The notes under the pieces are model-generated. The model did not search any database, was not told where the DNA came from, and was given only the letters and a program-made list of their open reading frames with translations. From contig NZ_CP026003.1 of assembly GCF_003086795.1 (NCBI RefSeq), positions 2,376,777-2,440,776 of the forward strand: 64,000 nt of DNA. The letters run 5' to 3'. Source of the stretch: Stenotrophomonas sp. SAU14A_NAIMI4_5 (lineage in GTDB: Bacteria > Pseudomonadota > Gammaproteobacteria > Xanthomonadales > Xanthomonadaceae). The translations under genes were made by a program, and so were the position numbers. Of this stretch, positions 16,617 through 24,674 are shown one piece after another. Position 1 is the first letter of the stretch; the number at the start of each line of letters is the position of its first letter.

Positions 16617-17629
16617 CACCACGCTCCCATGCGCAGGGCAACGATGCTGGCATCGTCACGACCACGGTCGAAATCCCGTTGCAGCACCGCCACCACCAGC
16701 GCCGGGTGCCGATGGACCAGGCCCGGATAGTCCTGCAACCGCCAGCGCCCCTGCAGGCCATCGCTGTGCATGATCAGCAGCGTGCCGTGCGCGGCGTGAA
16801 CGTTGAATGCCTGTGCCTTGCGGTACTGCACGCCGACGATGCCTGGCATCGAGGCCAGGCCGCGATAGGTCGTTGCATCGGCGATGCCGGCATTGATGTT
16901 GCCGATGCCGGAAAACTGCAGCTCGCCCCCGGCCAGCGGCAGGGTCGCCACGGCAACAGCACCGCCGCGGGTGCCGGACATGGCCTGGTGCAGCGCTTCA
17001 ATCAGCGCGTTCGGCGCATCCACGCCCACTTCCGCGGCCCGGCGCGTGCCCTCCTGCGCGGCATCGGTGGCAGGCAGGCCGTGGCCCAGGCCGTCGATCA
17101 CGGTCAGCGTCGCCTGCCCTTCCCGTACCGACAGGTGCCAGGCATCGCCGCAGGCCTCTTCGCCCCGCATCGCAAGGCGCAGGGCGCCGTACGCGAGATC
17201 AACGCGTGGGCCGGCATGTTCGGGGTAGATCCGCGCCACCACGATCGTGCCGCGCGCGTCGGACCAGCTGTCGAGCAGCGTCGCCTGGCGCTTTACCGCA
17301 CCCAGTCCCAGGCCCTGGCTGCCGCCGGTGGAATAGCCTTCCACCAATGCCTGCGACAGCACGAAGCCAGGACCGGAATCGACGGTATACAGTTCGACGC
17401 CGCGGGCGTCGTACCCTTGCACGACCGAGAGATACGCCTTGCCGCCGCCACCATGGCGCAGCAGGTTGCTGGCCAGCTCGCTGGCGGCCAGCGCGACCCG
17501 GCCACTGTCCGTTTCATCGAAACCGATCCGTGCGGCCAGGGCCAGCGCCTCGCGGCGCACCTGCCCGACCTGGGTCGGTTCCTCAACGGCCACGACGCGG
17601 GTGACGTGGCCGGAGAAATTCACGTCCAT
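16616..17629 (-). CDS. HATPase-SpoIIE fusion (RsbT/RsbX-like phosphatase)
   Basis: This 337-residue protein has two domains. Residues 1-135 are a GHKL ATPase like RsbT/RsbW (VALAASELASNLLRHG, VDSGPG, GSQGLGLGAVKR). Residues 140-337 are a PPM/SpoIIE phosphatase (LTVIDGLGHG with metal Asp, LLIMHSDGLQ, GRDDASIVALR). The phosphatase domain corresponds to RsbX, which resets phosphorylated RsbS and RsbR. The kinase-like domain could add a second anti-sigma-type switch. The gene overlaps rsbT by 10 nt. No gene for sigma-B, RsbV or RsbW occurs in the window, so the usual downstream partners are absent locally. Confidence 0.88.
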   Translation of the reverse strand: MDVNFSGHVTRVVAVEEPTQVGQVRREALALAARIGFDETDSGRVALAASELASNLLRHGGGGKAYLSVVQGYDARGVELYTVDSGPGFVLSQALVEGYSTGGSQGLGLGAVKRQATLLDSWSDARGTIVVARIYPEHAGPRVDLAYGALRLAMRGEEACGDAWHLSVREGQATLTVIDGLGHGLPATDAAQEGTRRAAEVGVDAPNALIEALHQAMSGTRGGAVAVATLPLAGGELQFSGIGNINAGIADATTYRGLASMPGIVGVQYRKAQAFNVHAAHGTLLIMHSDGLQGRWRLQDYPGLVHRHPALVVAVLQRDFDRGRDDASIVALRMGAW

Positions 17630-18021
17630 TTGGTGATGGCGATGCGCGTGCCCTGGCCCGGTGCACTGTCCAGCTCGAAGACATCCACCAGCCGCCGGGA
17701 GCCGGACAGGCCCAGGCCCATGCCCTTGCCCGAAGACCAGCCGTCCGTCAGCGCCTGCTCGATGTTGGCGATGCCGGGCCCCTGGTCGGAGAACACCAGG
17801 CGCACGCCACGGCGCAGCCCTTCATCCAGCAGTTCCCAGTCCATCTGCCCGCCACCGCCGTAGATGACGGTGTTGCGCGCCAGCTCGCTGGCGGCGGTCA
17901 CCAGCTTGGTCTGGTCGACCAGCCGCAGCCCGCAGGCCACTGCCGCCTGGCGCACGGCCTGGCGGGCCAGCACCACGTCCTGCTCGACCCGCACGGGTAA
18001 CGTCCCCTGGCGTGCGGTCAT
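17620..18021 (-). CDS. rsbT: RsbT, stressosome switch kinase
   Basis: This 133-residue serine/threonine kinase of the GHKL fold phosphorylates RsbS and RsbR on stress and is then released from the stressosome. ATP-binding boxes are visible: the N box in AASELARNTVIYGGGG (Glu46, Asn50), the G1 box DQGPGI (79-84) and the G2 box GKGMGLGL (99-106). The length equals that of Bacillus RsbT (133). The ATG overlaps the rsbS stop by 4 nt. In Bacillus, free RsbT activates the RsbU phosphatase. Here the likely recipients are the SpoIIE fusion or the two kinases encoded downstream. Confidence 0.92.
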   Translation of the reverse strand: MTARQGTLPVRVEQDVVLARQAVRQAAVACGLRLVDQTKLVTAASELARNTVIYGGGGQMDWELLDEGLRRGVRLVFSDQGPGIANIEQALTDGWSSGKGMGLGLSGSRRLVDVFELDSAPGQGTRIAITKWT

Positions 18022-18380
18022 GGCAGTTCATCACTCAGGCGCAGCAGCTTCATGCCGCGCTCCACGTTCAACGCCGTGCGCACGCCGCTCAGGTCCAGGC
18101 CGAGTTCAACCAGGGTGATGGCCACGGCCGGCTGCATGCCCACCACCACGGTGGTCGCGTCCATCACCCGCGACAGCGCGGAAATGGTGGCGATCATGCG
18201 GCCGATGAAGGAATCGACGATGTCCAGCGAGGAGATGTCGATCAGCACGCCACGCGCGGAGGTGCGGCGGATGCGCTCACTGAGGTCGTCCTGCAGGTTC
18301 AGTGCCAGCTGGTCGTGCATGTCCACCTGGATGGTGACCAGCAGCAGGTCGCCCATCTGCAGGATCGGGATGCGGTCCAT
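18018..18380 (-). CDS. rsbS: RsbS, stressosome STAS scaffold
   Basis: This 120-residue single-domain STAS protein builds the stressosome core with RsbR and sequesters RsbT. The phosphorylation site aligned with Bacillus Ser59 is preserved as Ser57 in SSLDIVDSFIGR. The adjacent VVGMQPAVAITLVELGL completes the STAS signature. The ATG overlaps the rsbR stop (TGATG). Gene order RsbR-RsbS-RsbT is identical to the canonical module. The protein is cytosolic. Confidence 0.93.
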   Translation of the reverse strand: MDRIPILQMGDLLLVTIQVDMHDQLALNLQDDLSERIRRTSARGVLIDISSLDIVDSFIGRMIATISALSRVMDATTVVVGMQPAVAITLVELGLDLSGVRTALNVERGMKLLRLSDELP

Positions 18381-19240
18381 CAGCGGTTGGCCTGGCTGAC
18401 GGACAGGCCGTTCCGCTTCAGGGCCAGCGCCAGGGCGTCGGCCAGGTTGGCCTTGGTGACGATGCCCTGCAGGTCCAGGCCCAGGTGCACGATGGTCTGC
18501 GCGATCTGCGGACGCACGCCGCTGATGATGGCGTCGGCGCCCATCAGGCGGATGGCGGTGACGGTCTTCAGCAGATGCTGGGCGACCAGCGTGTCCACGG
18601 TGGGCACGCCGGTGATGTCGATGATGGCGATTTCAGAGCCGGTGTCGACGATCCGCTGCAGCAGCGATTCCATCACCACCTGGGTACGCTGCGAATCCAG
18701 CGTGCCGATCATCGGCAACGCCAGCACGCCATCCCACAGCTTCACCACCGGGGTGGACAGCTCCAGCATCTCTTCCTGCTGGCGCTGGATGACATCCTCG
18801 CGGGTGCGCTGGAAGGCTTTCACCGTGTGCAGGCCGAGCACGTCCAGCAGCTCGGAGATCGACCAGAGCTGTTCGCCGAGCGCCTGCGGATCGCCACTGT
18901 GGTGCTGCTGCAGCAGCTGGAACAGCGGCCGCTTCAGCGAGAAGATGAAGGTAGCCGTCTCCGAGGACGAGAAACCCTTGATCGCGCGGTCGCGAGAGAG
19001 GTCTTCAAGGAAATGGCGGATGGCCTGCCATTCGGCGCCGTGCAGGTTGCCTGCATCGGCGGCCGACAGCGAGGGCAGCAGCAGCTGCCAGAATTCATTG
19101 ACCTGGATGTCCAGGTCGCGCGCACCGATGCGGCTGTCATCGTTCTGGCCGGCGGCATTGAGGTTGTCACGCCACTGCGCGATCAGGGTCGACTGATGCT
19201 CACGGATGAGATCGATGGTGCGCTGCTGCAAAGCCGCCAT
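18380..19240 (-). CDS. rsbR: RsbR-type stressosome sensor
   Basis: This 286-residue protein has an all-helical N-terminal RsbRD-like domain (about 5-150: LIREHQSTLIAQWRDNL, WQAIRHFLEDLSRDRAIKGF). A linker helix (VIQRQQEEMLELSTPVVKLW) leads to a C-terminal STAS domain (about 165-280). Both RsbT target threonines of Bacillus RsbRA are kept: Thr217 in GVPTVDTLVAQHLL and Thr249 in GVRPQIAQTIV. The N-terminal domain is not a globin or PAS, so its signal is unknown. This is the first gene of a six-cistron operon in which every junction overlaps. Confidence 0.93.
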   Translation of the reverse strand: MAALQQRTIDLIREHQSTLIAQWRDNLNAAGQNDDSRIGARDLDIQVNEFWQLLLPSLSAADAGNLHGAEWQAIRHFLEDLSRDRAIKGFSSSETATFIFSLKRPLFQLLQQHHSGDPQALGEQLWSISELLDVLGLHTVKAFQRTREDVIQRQQEEMLELSTPVVKLWDGVLALPMIGTLDSQRTQVVMESLLQRIVDTGSEIAIIDITGVPTVDTLVAQHLLKTVTAIRLMGADAIISGVRPQIAQTIVHLGLDLQGIVTKANLADALALALKRNGLSVSQANR

Positions 19241-19374
19241 GGGTACGGTCCAGGTAGTTGGAAACGCCGGGAGCCGTCCTGTCAGACAAGCTCCCTACTC
19301 GTCAGGAAGCGTATTAAGCACTGTGAAGACGTTTTCGTCATGTGAAATTGCCGGGCATTCCGTCCTTACAGCGC

Positions 19375-21207
19375 TCAGCGCGCCATCGCTCGATTGGCCT
19401 GCTCCTGCTGCACCTGCTGTTCCTGCTGCCCGGCCTGTGTGTGCTCCGTGCCGCGCTCGGCAGGCTGGGGCAGCTCGCGCACCTGCTCGCTCACCGGCGT
19501 GGCGACGGCCTTCGCGGTGTCCGCGCAGGCGATCTGCCGATCAGCCGCATGCGCTTCACCCTGCACGGCGAACGCGTAGCGGCCATCTTCGCTGAGCACG
19601 GCTTCATCGATGCGCTCCATGCCGTTGCGCCGCGCCGCCACCAGCAGAGCCATGCTCAGGCGCTCGCTCATTTCGTCCGGGGTGCGGCCCATGGCCTGAT
19701 CCAGGCTGCGGACCGCGCCCTGGCTCTGGCACCACATCGCGTGGTCCGGACTGCTGGCATGGCGCGGGTCCTGCTGCGGCAGCAGCGGCGAAGGCGGCGG
19801 CAGGCCCTGCAGGTGGTCACCGCGCACGGTAGCGTCGATCTTCTGCAGATCCTGGCCGCCGGCGGCGGCGACGTGGAACAGGCGCTCGGCCATGCCATAG
19901 GCCGAATGGCCCTGGTTGCGCGCGAGCGCCACGGCAAAGGCATCGACATCCTGCTGCGGCCTGCCCTGTCCGTCCTCGACCAGCAGATGCCAGGCCGGGC
20001 CCATCATCGGGTTGTCCTTCACCATCGCCTGGGTGCGCTGCATCAGCCCGCGCATCTGGCCCTCGTCCAGCACCAGCGTGTTCACTTCGCCGGCCTTCAA
20101 AGGCCCGCGCACATCGTTGCCGGCGCGCCCGGCCAGCGCACTGTTGGCCAGGCTGGCGATCTGCTCGCCGTTGGGGTTGTCCTTCAGGTCGAAGGTGAAT
20201 TCGTAGCGGCGCTGCGCGAGGTCTTCCCTGCCGTCGGCACCGTAGGCGCTGATGCGGCTCATCGGCAGGTTGCCGCTGTACTCCAGGTTCATCCGCTCGG
20301 TGTAGCTGCCATCCTCGCGGCGCACGCGCACGATATCGCCGGCATTGCGCTGGCCGGCCAGGTCGACGCCGAGCTTGTCGTTGTAATCCAGCTTCAGACG
20401 GGTCTGCGAGTTCATGCCGATCCGCTCGATGGTGGCCAGGTCCTGCACGCCGGGCGTGCCGGCCTGCATCCGCCCGGTCTCGATAAACTGCGCGTAGGCC
20501 GCCCGGCCATCGGCCTGCTCCAGGTCGAAGGCCGCACTGCGCACCGACGACTGCCCCAGTCCATCCTGTCGGCCGGCAACGGCGCTGAACTTGCCTGCCG
20601 AGAAGCCCACGCCATTGAAGGCCTCCACGGCGTCGTTCGGGCCCGTGCTGACGCGCACGCGGCCATCGCTGAGGCGATCGACGCGATAGCTCGCGCCCTG
20701 CGCCTCGGTCAGCTGGCTCTCGGCGGCCATGTTGCGGAACCGCGCTTCCATCTGCGTGCCAGTGAATTGCTGGCCATCGAGGATGACGCTGCCACCGCGC
20801 GGGATCGTGGTTGGGTCCAGTGGACTGACCTCGCGCGGATCGGTGGTGTCGTTCTGCGGCAGGGCCACCTTGTAGCGCCCACGGCCACCGGCAGTCACTG
20901 CAGCTTCGACGATGCCCGCCTTCAGCTGGCTGCGAGTGGCATTGGCCACCTCCAGCTGGAATTCGTTGCGTCCATCGACGACCGTTTCAGTGACGGCGGC
21001 GCTGGCATCGACGAACTGTCCCGCGAACTTCGTCCCGGCCAGTTTGCGTTCGCCGCTGGACTTCACCCCGGTCTCGGAGACCGTCACGCTGCCGTCGCGC
21101 GACGTCCGCCGCGCTTCGTGCACGCTGGAGGTGTAAGTGGGATCGAAGGCCGCCTTGTCCGCGGCGTCGTAAGCGGTGGTGCTGTCCTTGCCAGCCTGTG
21201 CAGTCAT
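19375..21207 (-). CDS. Putative type IV secretion effector with XVIPCD tail (X-Tfe)
   Basis: This 610-residue protein lacks a Sec signal. Its C-terminus (about 480-580) carries the conserved XVIPCD features by which Xanthomonadales T4SS effectors bind VirD4: DPRHASSPDHAMWCQSQGAV, RSLD, NGMERIDEAVLSEDGRYAF followed by AVQG, and ATPVSEQVREL. A Gln-rich tail follows (QQEQQVQQEQ). The N-terminal 400 residues, which would carry the toxic activity, match no family I recognise. AGGAG lies 8 nt before the ATG, and a TATAAT box occurs at 21235-21240 on the same strand. X-Tfe genes usually sit beside a small lipoprotein immunity gene. None is seen on either side. T4SS structural genes are outside this window. 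Confidence 0.82.
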   Translation of the reverse strand: MTAQAGKDSTTAYDAADKAAFDPTYTSSVHEARRTSRDGSVTVSETGVKSSGERKLAGTKFAGQFVDASAAVTETVVDGRNEFQLEVANATRSQLKAGIVEAAVTAGGRGRYKVALPQNDTTDPREVSPLDPTTIPRGGSVILDGQQFTGTQMEARFRNMAAESQLTEAQGASYRVDRLSDGRVRVSTGPNDAVEAFNGVGFSAGKFSAVAGRQDGLGQSSVRSAAFDLEQADGRAAYAQFIETGRMQAGTPGVQDLATIERIGMNSQTRLKLDYNDKLGVDLAGQRNAGDIVRVRREDGSYTERMNLEYSGNLPMSRISAYGADGREDLAQRRYEFTFDLKDNPNGEQIASLANSALAGRAGNDVRGPLKAGEVNTLVLDEGQMRGLMQRTQAMVKDNPMMGPAWHLLVEDGQGRPQQDVDAFAVALARNQGHSAYGMAERLFHVAAAGGQDLQKIDATVRGDHLQGLPPPSPLLPQQDPRHASSPDHAMWCQSQGAVRSLDQAMGRTPDEMSERLSMALLVAARRNGMERIDEAVLSEDGRYAFAVQGEAHAADRQIACADTAKAVATPVSEQVRELPQPAERGTEHTQAGQQEQQVQQEQANRAMAR

Positions 21208-21324
21208 GCCATGGGCTCCTCTACGTAGCCCGCGATTATAGACAGGCGATATCGGCAGGCATTCACATCATCACGCAGTGATGTTCGGGATAGTGACGCA
21301 TGTCCCACCCGTTGAAGAGCCCGG

Positions 21325-23511
21325 ATGCCCGCATTTCCCGCACGTTTCACCCACTGGCCGCGCCGCTGGCGGCTGCTGGCCTGGAGCGTTGCCGGCGTTT
21401 ACGCGCTCTATCTGCTGGCAGGCAATATCTTCCTCAACACACCGCTGTTCGACCTTGCCACCAACCGCAAACCGCAGAAGTTCGTGATGCGCACCGGCCC
21501 GGCCATCACCCTGCTGCCGGGGCATGTCATCGCCTGGAACGTGCACATGCGCGGCCATGTGAACCACACGGTCTATGTGCTGCACGCCGACCGTGCCAGT
21601 GCCCGTCTGGCGTTGTGGCCGTTGTTCCACCGCGAAGTGCGCGTGCCGCACCTGCAGGCCAGTGGCGTGTCGGCCGAAGTCACCCGTGTCGACGATGTCG
21701 TGCCACCGCCACCGCGTGGCAACCAGGGCTGGACCCTGCGCTTCGATGCCATCCACAGTGATTCCATCCAGCACGCGCGCTTCGGCAAGCTGCTGATCAT
21801 CGGCCAGGGCCAGGGCACGGTCGGCTTCCGCAAGCAGCTTCGTGGCGGCCCCTCGGAACTGTACGACTCGCAGGTGGCCTTCAGCGATGCCAGGGCCAGC
21901 TATGACGGCGTGCAGCTGCTGGACGCGATGAAGGTCGAGGCAACGTTCGGCTACCCGTGGCATTACCGCGACCAGGCGCCCGGCCTGGCCAAGTTCGAGA
22001 TCCTCCGCGGCGCATTGAAGGTGGATGCGCGCAGTCACGGCATCCGGGTGGACACCGACGCTCGCACCCTGGCGGTATCCAGCTCACCCAGCACGGGCCA
22101 GCTGCAGGCCGACATCACGCTCGACCGCGGCACCCTGCAGCCGGGCAGTCGCGCGGTGTGGCGTGTGCCGTTGCAGGCCGGCGCCGGCGCCCCCGATCGC
22201 GGCACGCTGGCCCTGCAGTTGAACGCTGCCCAAAACATCCGCCTGCAAGCGCGCCTGCCGGCACGCGAGGGCACGGGCGCCTCACTTGATGCCGACCTGC
22301 ATATCATGGGACGGAAGATTCCCTTCCGCGAACCCGGCCAGCTGATCGAGCGCACCTCCGGTCGGGTGCAGGGCGAATGGACCTTCACCTCGCTCAACTG
22401 GATTCCCGCCCTGTTCCTGCGCAAGCCCTGGGTACAGCTGGACGGCGGCGGCACCGTGCGGGCCGACCTGCAGCTGAAAGCGGGTGAGCTTGCGGCCGGC
22501 AGTACGGTGGATATTCCCGAAGCGGCGGCGACCGCGGAGGTGGCCGGCGTGCGCATGACCGGTACGGCCAGCGCACACGGCGAGCTGGCGCCAGGCACGC
22601 CCACCCGTGCCACGCTGGATGTGCGGGTGCCGCGTTTCAACGCACGCGCTGGCGGTGCAAAGGGAGACACCCTGTTCGACGGGCGCGGCCTGTCGCTGCA
22701 GCTCAGCGGCGATGGCCGGCTGCGCGAGTTCCGCAAAGACATGCGCGCGCGCCTGCGCTTCAGCAATGCCACCATTCCCGATCTGACCGCCTACAACCGC
22801 TATCTGGGCAAGGGCCAGGCCAAGCTTCTGGGTGGCACCGGCACCCTCACCGGCGATGTGGAACTGGATACCGACGGCCGGGTCGGCCATGGCACCGCCA
22901 CCCTGCTCGGCAACGGCGCGCGCCTGCAGGTGGCCGGCCTCGACCTGCTTGGCAATGCACAGGTCGACGCCACTTTGCGCCGCGCCGACTTCAAGCAGCG
23001 CTACTTCGACCTGTCGGGCACGTCGGTGCAGCTGCGCAACGTGCAGGTTGGCCAGCAGCAGCGCAAGACACCCTGGCAGGGACGCGTGCAGTTCAAGCAG
23101 GGCCGCATCGATGCGCAGGCACCGTTCCGGGTCGATGCCAGCGCCGCGCTGACCATGAGCGATGCCGCACCCCTGCTGGCGGTGTTCGCCGAGCGTGGCG
23201 ACTACCCGCGCTGGGCGCTGTCCCTGCTCGATTCCGGGCAGGTGAACGCAACCACCCGCCTGCGCTGGCAGGCAGGCCATCTGGTGCTCGACGGCCTGGA
23301 AGCCGAGAACGAGCGGCTGTCCCTGCGCGCACGGCTGGATCTGCTGGAGCAGAACAAGCGCGGCGATCTCTACCTGCGCTGGGGACTGCTGGGTGCCGGC
23401 ATCGAACTGGACGGCAAGCAGCGCCAGTGGCATCTGGCGGGTGCACGCAAATGGTTCGACGGACGACCGGCCCTGCTGCCTGCCGAGGGCGCACCGGGTA
23501 CCGCAGACTGA
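21325..23511 (+). CDS. AsmA-like/DUF748-type periplasmic protein
   Basis: This 728-residue protein has one N-terminal transmembrane helix (about 16-34, WRLLAWSVAGVYALYLLAGN) and a long periplasmic region rich in beta strands with repeated amphipathic pattern. This organisation is typical of AsmA-like/TamB-type bridge proteins implicated in moving lipids to the outer membrane. Family-like segments are LLPGHVIAWNVHMRGHV near the start and repeated blocks such as VQLDGGGTVRADLQLKAGEL. The ATG follows GAAGAGCCCGG. It is divergent from the effector gene and precedes tspO. Assignment to a precise AsmA subfamily is uncertain. It is too large and of the wrong topology for an effector immunity protein. 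Confidence 0.7.
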   Translation: MPAFPARFTHWPRRWRLLAWSVAGVYALYLLAGNIFLNTPLFDLATNRKPQKFVMRTGPAITLLPGHVIAWNVHMRGHVNHTVYVLHADRASARLALWPLFHREVRVPHLQASGVSAEVTRVDDVVPPPPRGNQGWTLRFDAIHSDSIQHARFGKLLIIGQGQGTVGFRKQLRGGPSELYDSQVAFSDARASYDGVQLLDAMKVEATFGYPWHYRDQAPGLAKFEILRGALKVDARSHGIRVDTDARTLAVSSSPSTGQLQADITLDRGTLQPGSRAVWRVPLQAGAGAPDRGTLALQLNAAQNIRLQARLPAREGTGASLDADLHIMGRKIPFREPGQLIERTSGRVQGEWTFTSLNWIPALFLRKPWVQLDGGGTVRADLQLKAGELAAGSTVDIPEAAATAEVAGVRMTGTASAHGELAPGTPTRATLDVRVPRFNARAGGAKGDTLFDGRGLSLQLSGDGRLREFRKDMRARLRFSNATIPDLTAYNRYLGKGQAKLLGGTGTLTGDVELDTDGRVGHGTATLLGNGARLQVAGLDLLGNAQVDATLRRADFKQRYFDLSGTSVQLRNVQVGQQQRKTPWQGRVQFKQGRIDAQAPFRVDASAALTMSDAAPLLAVFAERGDYPRWALSLLDSGQVNATTRLRWQAGHLVLDGLEAENERLSLRARLDLLEQNKRGDLYLRWGLLGAGIELDGKQRQWHLAGARKWFDGRPALLPAEGAPGTAD

Positions 23512-23524
23512 GCGGCGCGGCGCC

Positions 23525-23551
23525 TGCATCCAATACGCACCGGTCTGCGTA
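23525..23551 (+). promoter_or_regulatory. Candidate ECF (ChrR-partner sigma) promoter for tspO
   Basis: TGCATCCAA (23525-23533), 13 nt, then GCGTA (23547-23551). The same two boxes with identical spacing precede the ECF sigma gene, its divergent neighbour and the desaturase gene. A start about 7 nt after the -10 gives a leader near 31 nt before the tspO ATG. Assignment to that sigma factor is inference from the shared motif. Confidence 0.7.
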
Positions 23552-23588
23552 GACCGGGTGCGATGGCAAACGTTCGAGAGGATCAGTG

Positions 23589-24074
23589 ATGAATCACAGA
23601 AGACAGATGGCCGGCCTGGTGGGTTCGCTGGCATTGACGCTCGCAGCAGCGGCGCTGGGTGCGCGCGCCTCGATCACCGCCGCGCAGTTCTACGGGCAGC
23701 TGGTCCAGCCCAGCTGGGCGCCGCCGGCCAATGTCTTTGGACCGGTCTGGACACTCTTATATGTATTGATGGCGCTCAGCGCCTGGCTGGTCTGGCGCCA
23801 GGGCGGTTGGCGCAGCAATCGGACCGCGCTCGGACTGTACGTCGCGCAACTGGTCGTCAACGTGCTCTGGAGCTGGCTGTTCTTCGCATGGAAGCTCGGC
23901 GGTGCGGCGTTCGCCGACATCCTGCTGTTGCTGGTACTGATCGTAGCCACGATGCTGGCCTTCGCCCGTCGCAGGGCCTTGGCGGCGTGGCTGCTGCTGC
24001 CCTACCTGGCCTGGGTCAGCTTCGCCACCGCACTCAACCATTCGGTCTGGCAGCTCAATCCTTCGGTGCTGTGA
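23589..24074 (+). CDS. tspO: TspO/MBR tryptophan-rich sensory protein
   Basis: This 161-residue protein with five predicted transmembrane helices belongs to the TspO/peripheral benzodiazepine receptor family, which binds and degrades or moves porphyrins. Family signatures are FYGQLVQPSWAPPANVFGPV with the following WTLLYVLMALSAWLVW, then LYVAQLVVNVLWSWLFFAWK and the final LPYLAWVSFATALNHSVWQL and NPS. GAGAGGATCAGTG precedes the ATG. An overlapping GTG at 23586 is less likely to be used. The upstream motif suggests control by the ECF sigma factor encoded 7.7 kb downstream. A bacteriophytochrome gene lies 600 bp further on. Both deal with tetrapyrroles, though in different ways. Confidence 0.93.
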   Translation: MNHRRQMAGLVGSLALTLAAAALGARASITAAQFYGQLVQPSWAPPANVFGPVWTLLYVLMALSAWLVWRQGGWRSNRTALGLYVAQLVVNVLWSWLFFAWKLGGAAFADILLLLVLIVATMLAFARRRALAAWLLLPYLAWVSFATALNHSVWQLNPSVL

Positions 24075-24081
24075 GCGGGGC

Positions 24082-24336
24082 TCAGGCGGCGGGTACGGCC
24101 GCCGCCCGCCACTGCCGCAGCGCGGCGCCAGTGAACGACTGCTGGCCACAGCCGGATGGGCAGCGGACCACGCGGGCCGACGAGGTGCTGACCAGGCCAG
24201 CGCCTTCCTCTGCCTTGAACACCGTCTCGCACGCCGTGCAGCGCGCCACCAGCGCATAGAGGTGGACGATGCGGCCGCTGCAGGGATCCTGCAGTGCACT
24301 GACGTCGAGCAGTTCGAAGTGGGCACTGTCCGCCAT
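24082..24336 (-). CDS. Small zinc-ribbon-like hypothetical protein
   Basis: This is an 84-residue protein (MADSAHFELLDVSAL) with two cysteine pairs, ARCTACETVF and VRCPSGCGQQ, which could bind one zinc ion. No enzyme motif is seen. I use the ATG at 24336. An in-frame ATG at 24450 would add 38 residues rich in Arg and Pro that look non-coding. The gene is convergent with tspO, with only 7 bp between stop codons. A similar small protein with paired cysteines is at 55627-55926. The function is unknown. Confidence 0.65.
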   Translation of the reverse strand: MADSAHFELLDVSALQDPCSGRIVHLYALVARCTACETVFKAEEGAGLVSTSSARVVRCPSGCGQQSFTGAALRQWRAAAVPAA

Positions 24337-24674
24337 CGGCCGACGCGGGAAGGAAGGATGACGATCGAAGGAAGGAATGGAAGGCTGCAGGTTCACGCGG
24401 CGTCGCCATGAGGGGAGTGGCTTTACTGTATGCAGCCGCGCGTGCAGCAAGCGTGCAGTGCCGATGCAGCTGCTGCGAAGGCGCGCTGTGCCTTCACCCG
24501 AAGTTTGCTGAATTGTTCAGCGTTTCAACCCTGAGTCTTCACATTAAAGAGTGGTATGCGAATCACGGTTTTTGCTTCACCATGTAGCGATGGCTTTTTC
24601 TTCCGACTCAGACTTGCGTCGTGGCGTGCAATCCGGCGCTGCCAACCTGCCCCGAACCGCGAGCGCTGCTGCTG
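24337..24674. other. Intergenic region ahead of the bacteriophytochrome operon
   Basis: These 338 bp hold the divergent promoters of the zinc-ribbon gene and bphP. The part from 24500 to 24600 is clearly richer in A+T than its surroundings. Apart from the inverted repeat at 24507-24521 I see no gene, terminator or ECF-type motif. Confidence 0.6.
24507..24521. promoter_or_regulatory. Perfect inverted repeat upstream of bphP
   Basis: GCTGAA-TTG-TTCAGC is a perfect 6-3-6 inverted repeat in the A+T-rich part of the intergenic region, about 150 bp before the bacteriophytochrome gene. It could be an operator. No regulator is identified. Confidence 0.35.

Noticed and set aside
21325..23511. Idea that the AsmA-like protein is the immunity partner of the XVIPCD effector
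   Set aside because: It is 728 residues, membrane-anchored, divergently transcribed and of a general envelope family, unlike the small periplasmic lipoproteins that serve as X-Tfi.
24621..24674. GTG start for the bacteriophytochrome
   Set aside because: No ribosome-binding site, and it would move the chromophore Cys from position 15 to 33, further than usual; kept only as an alternative.
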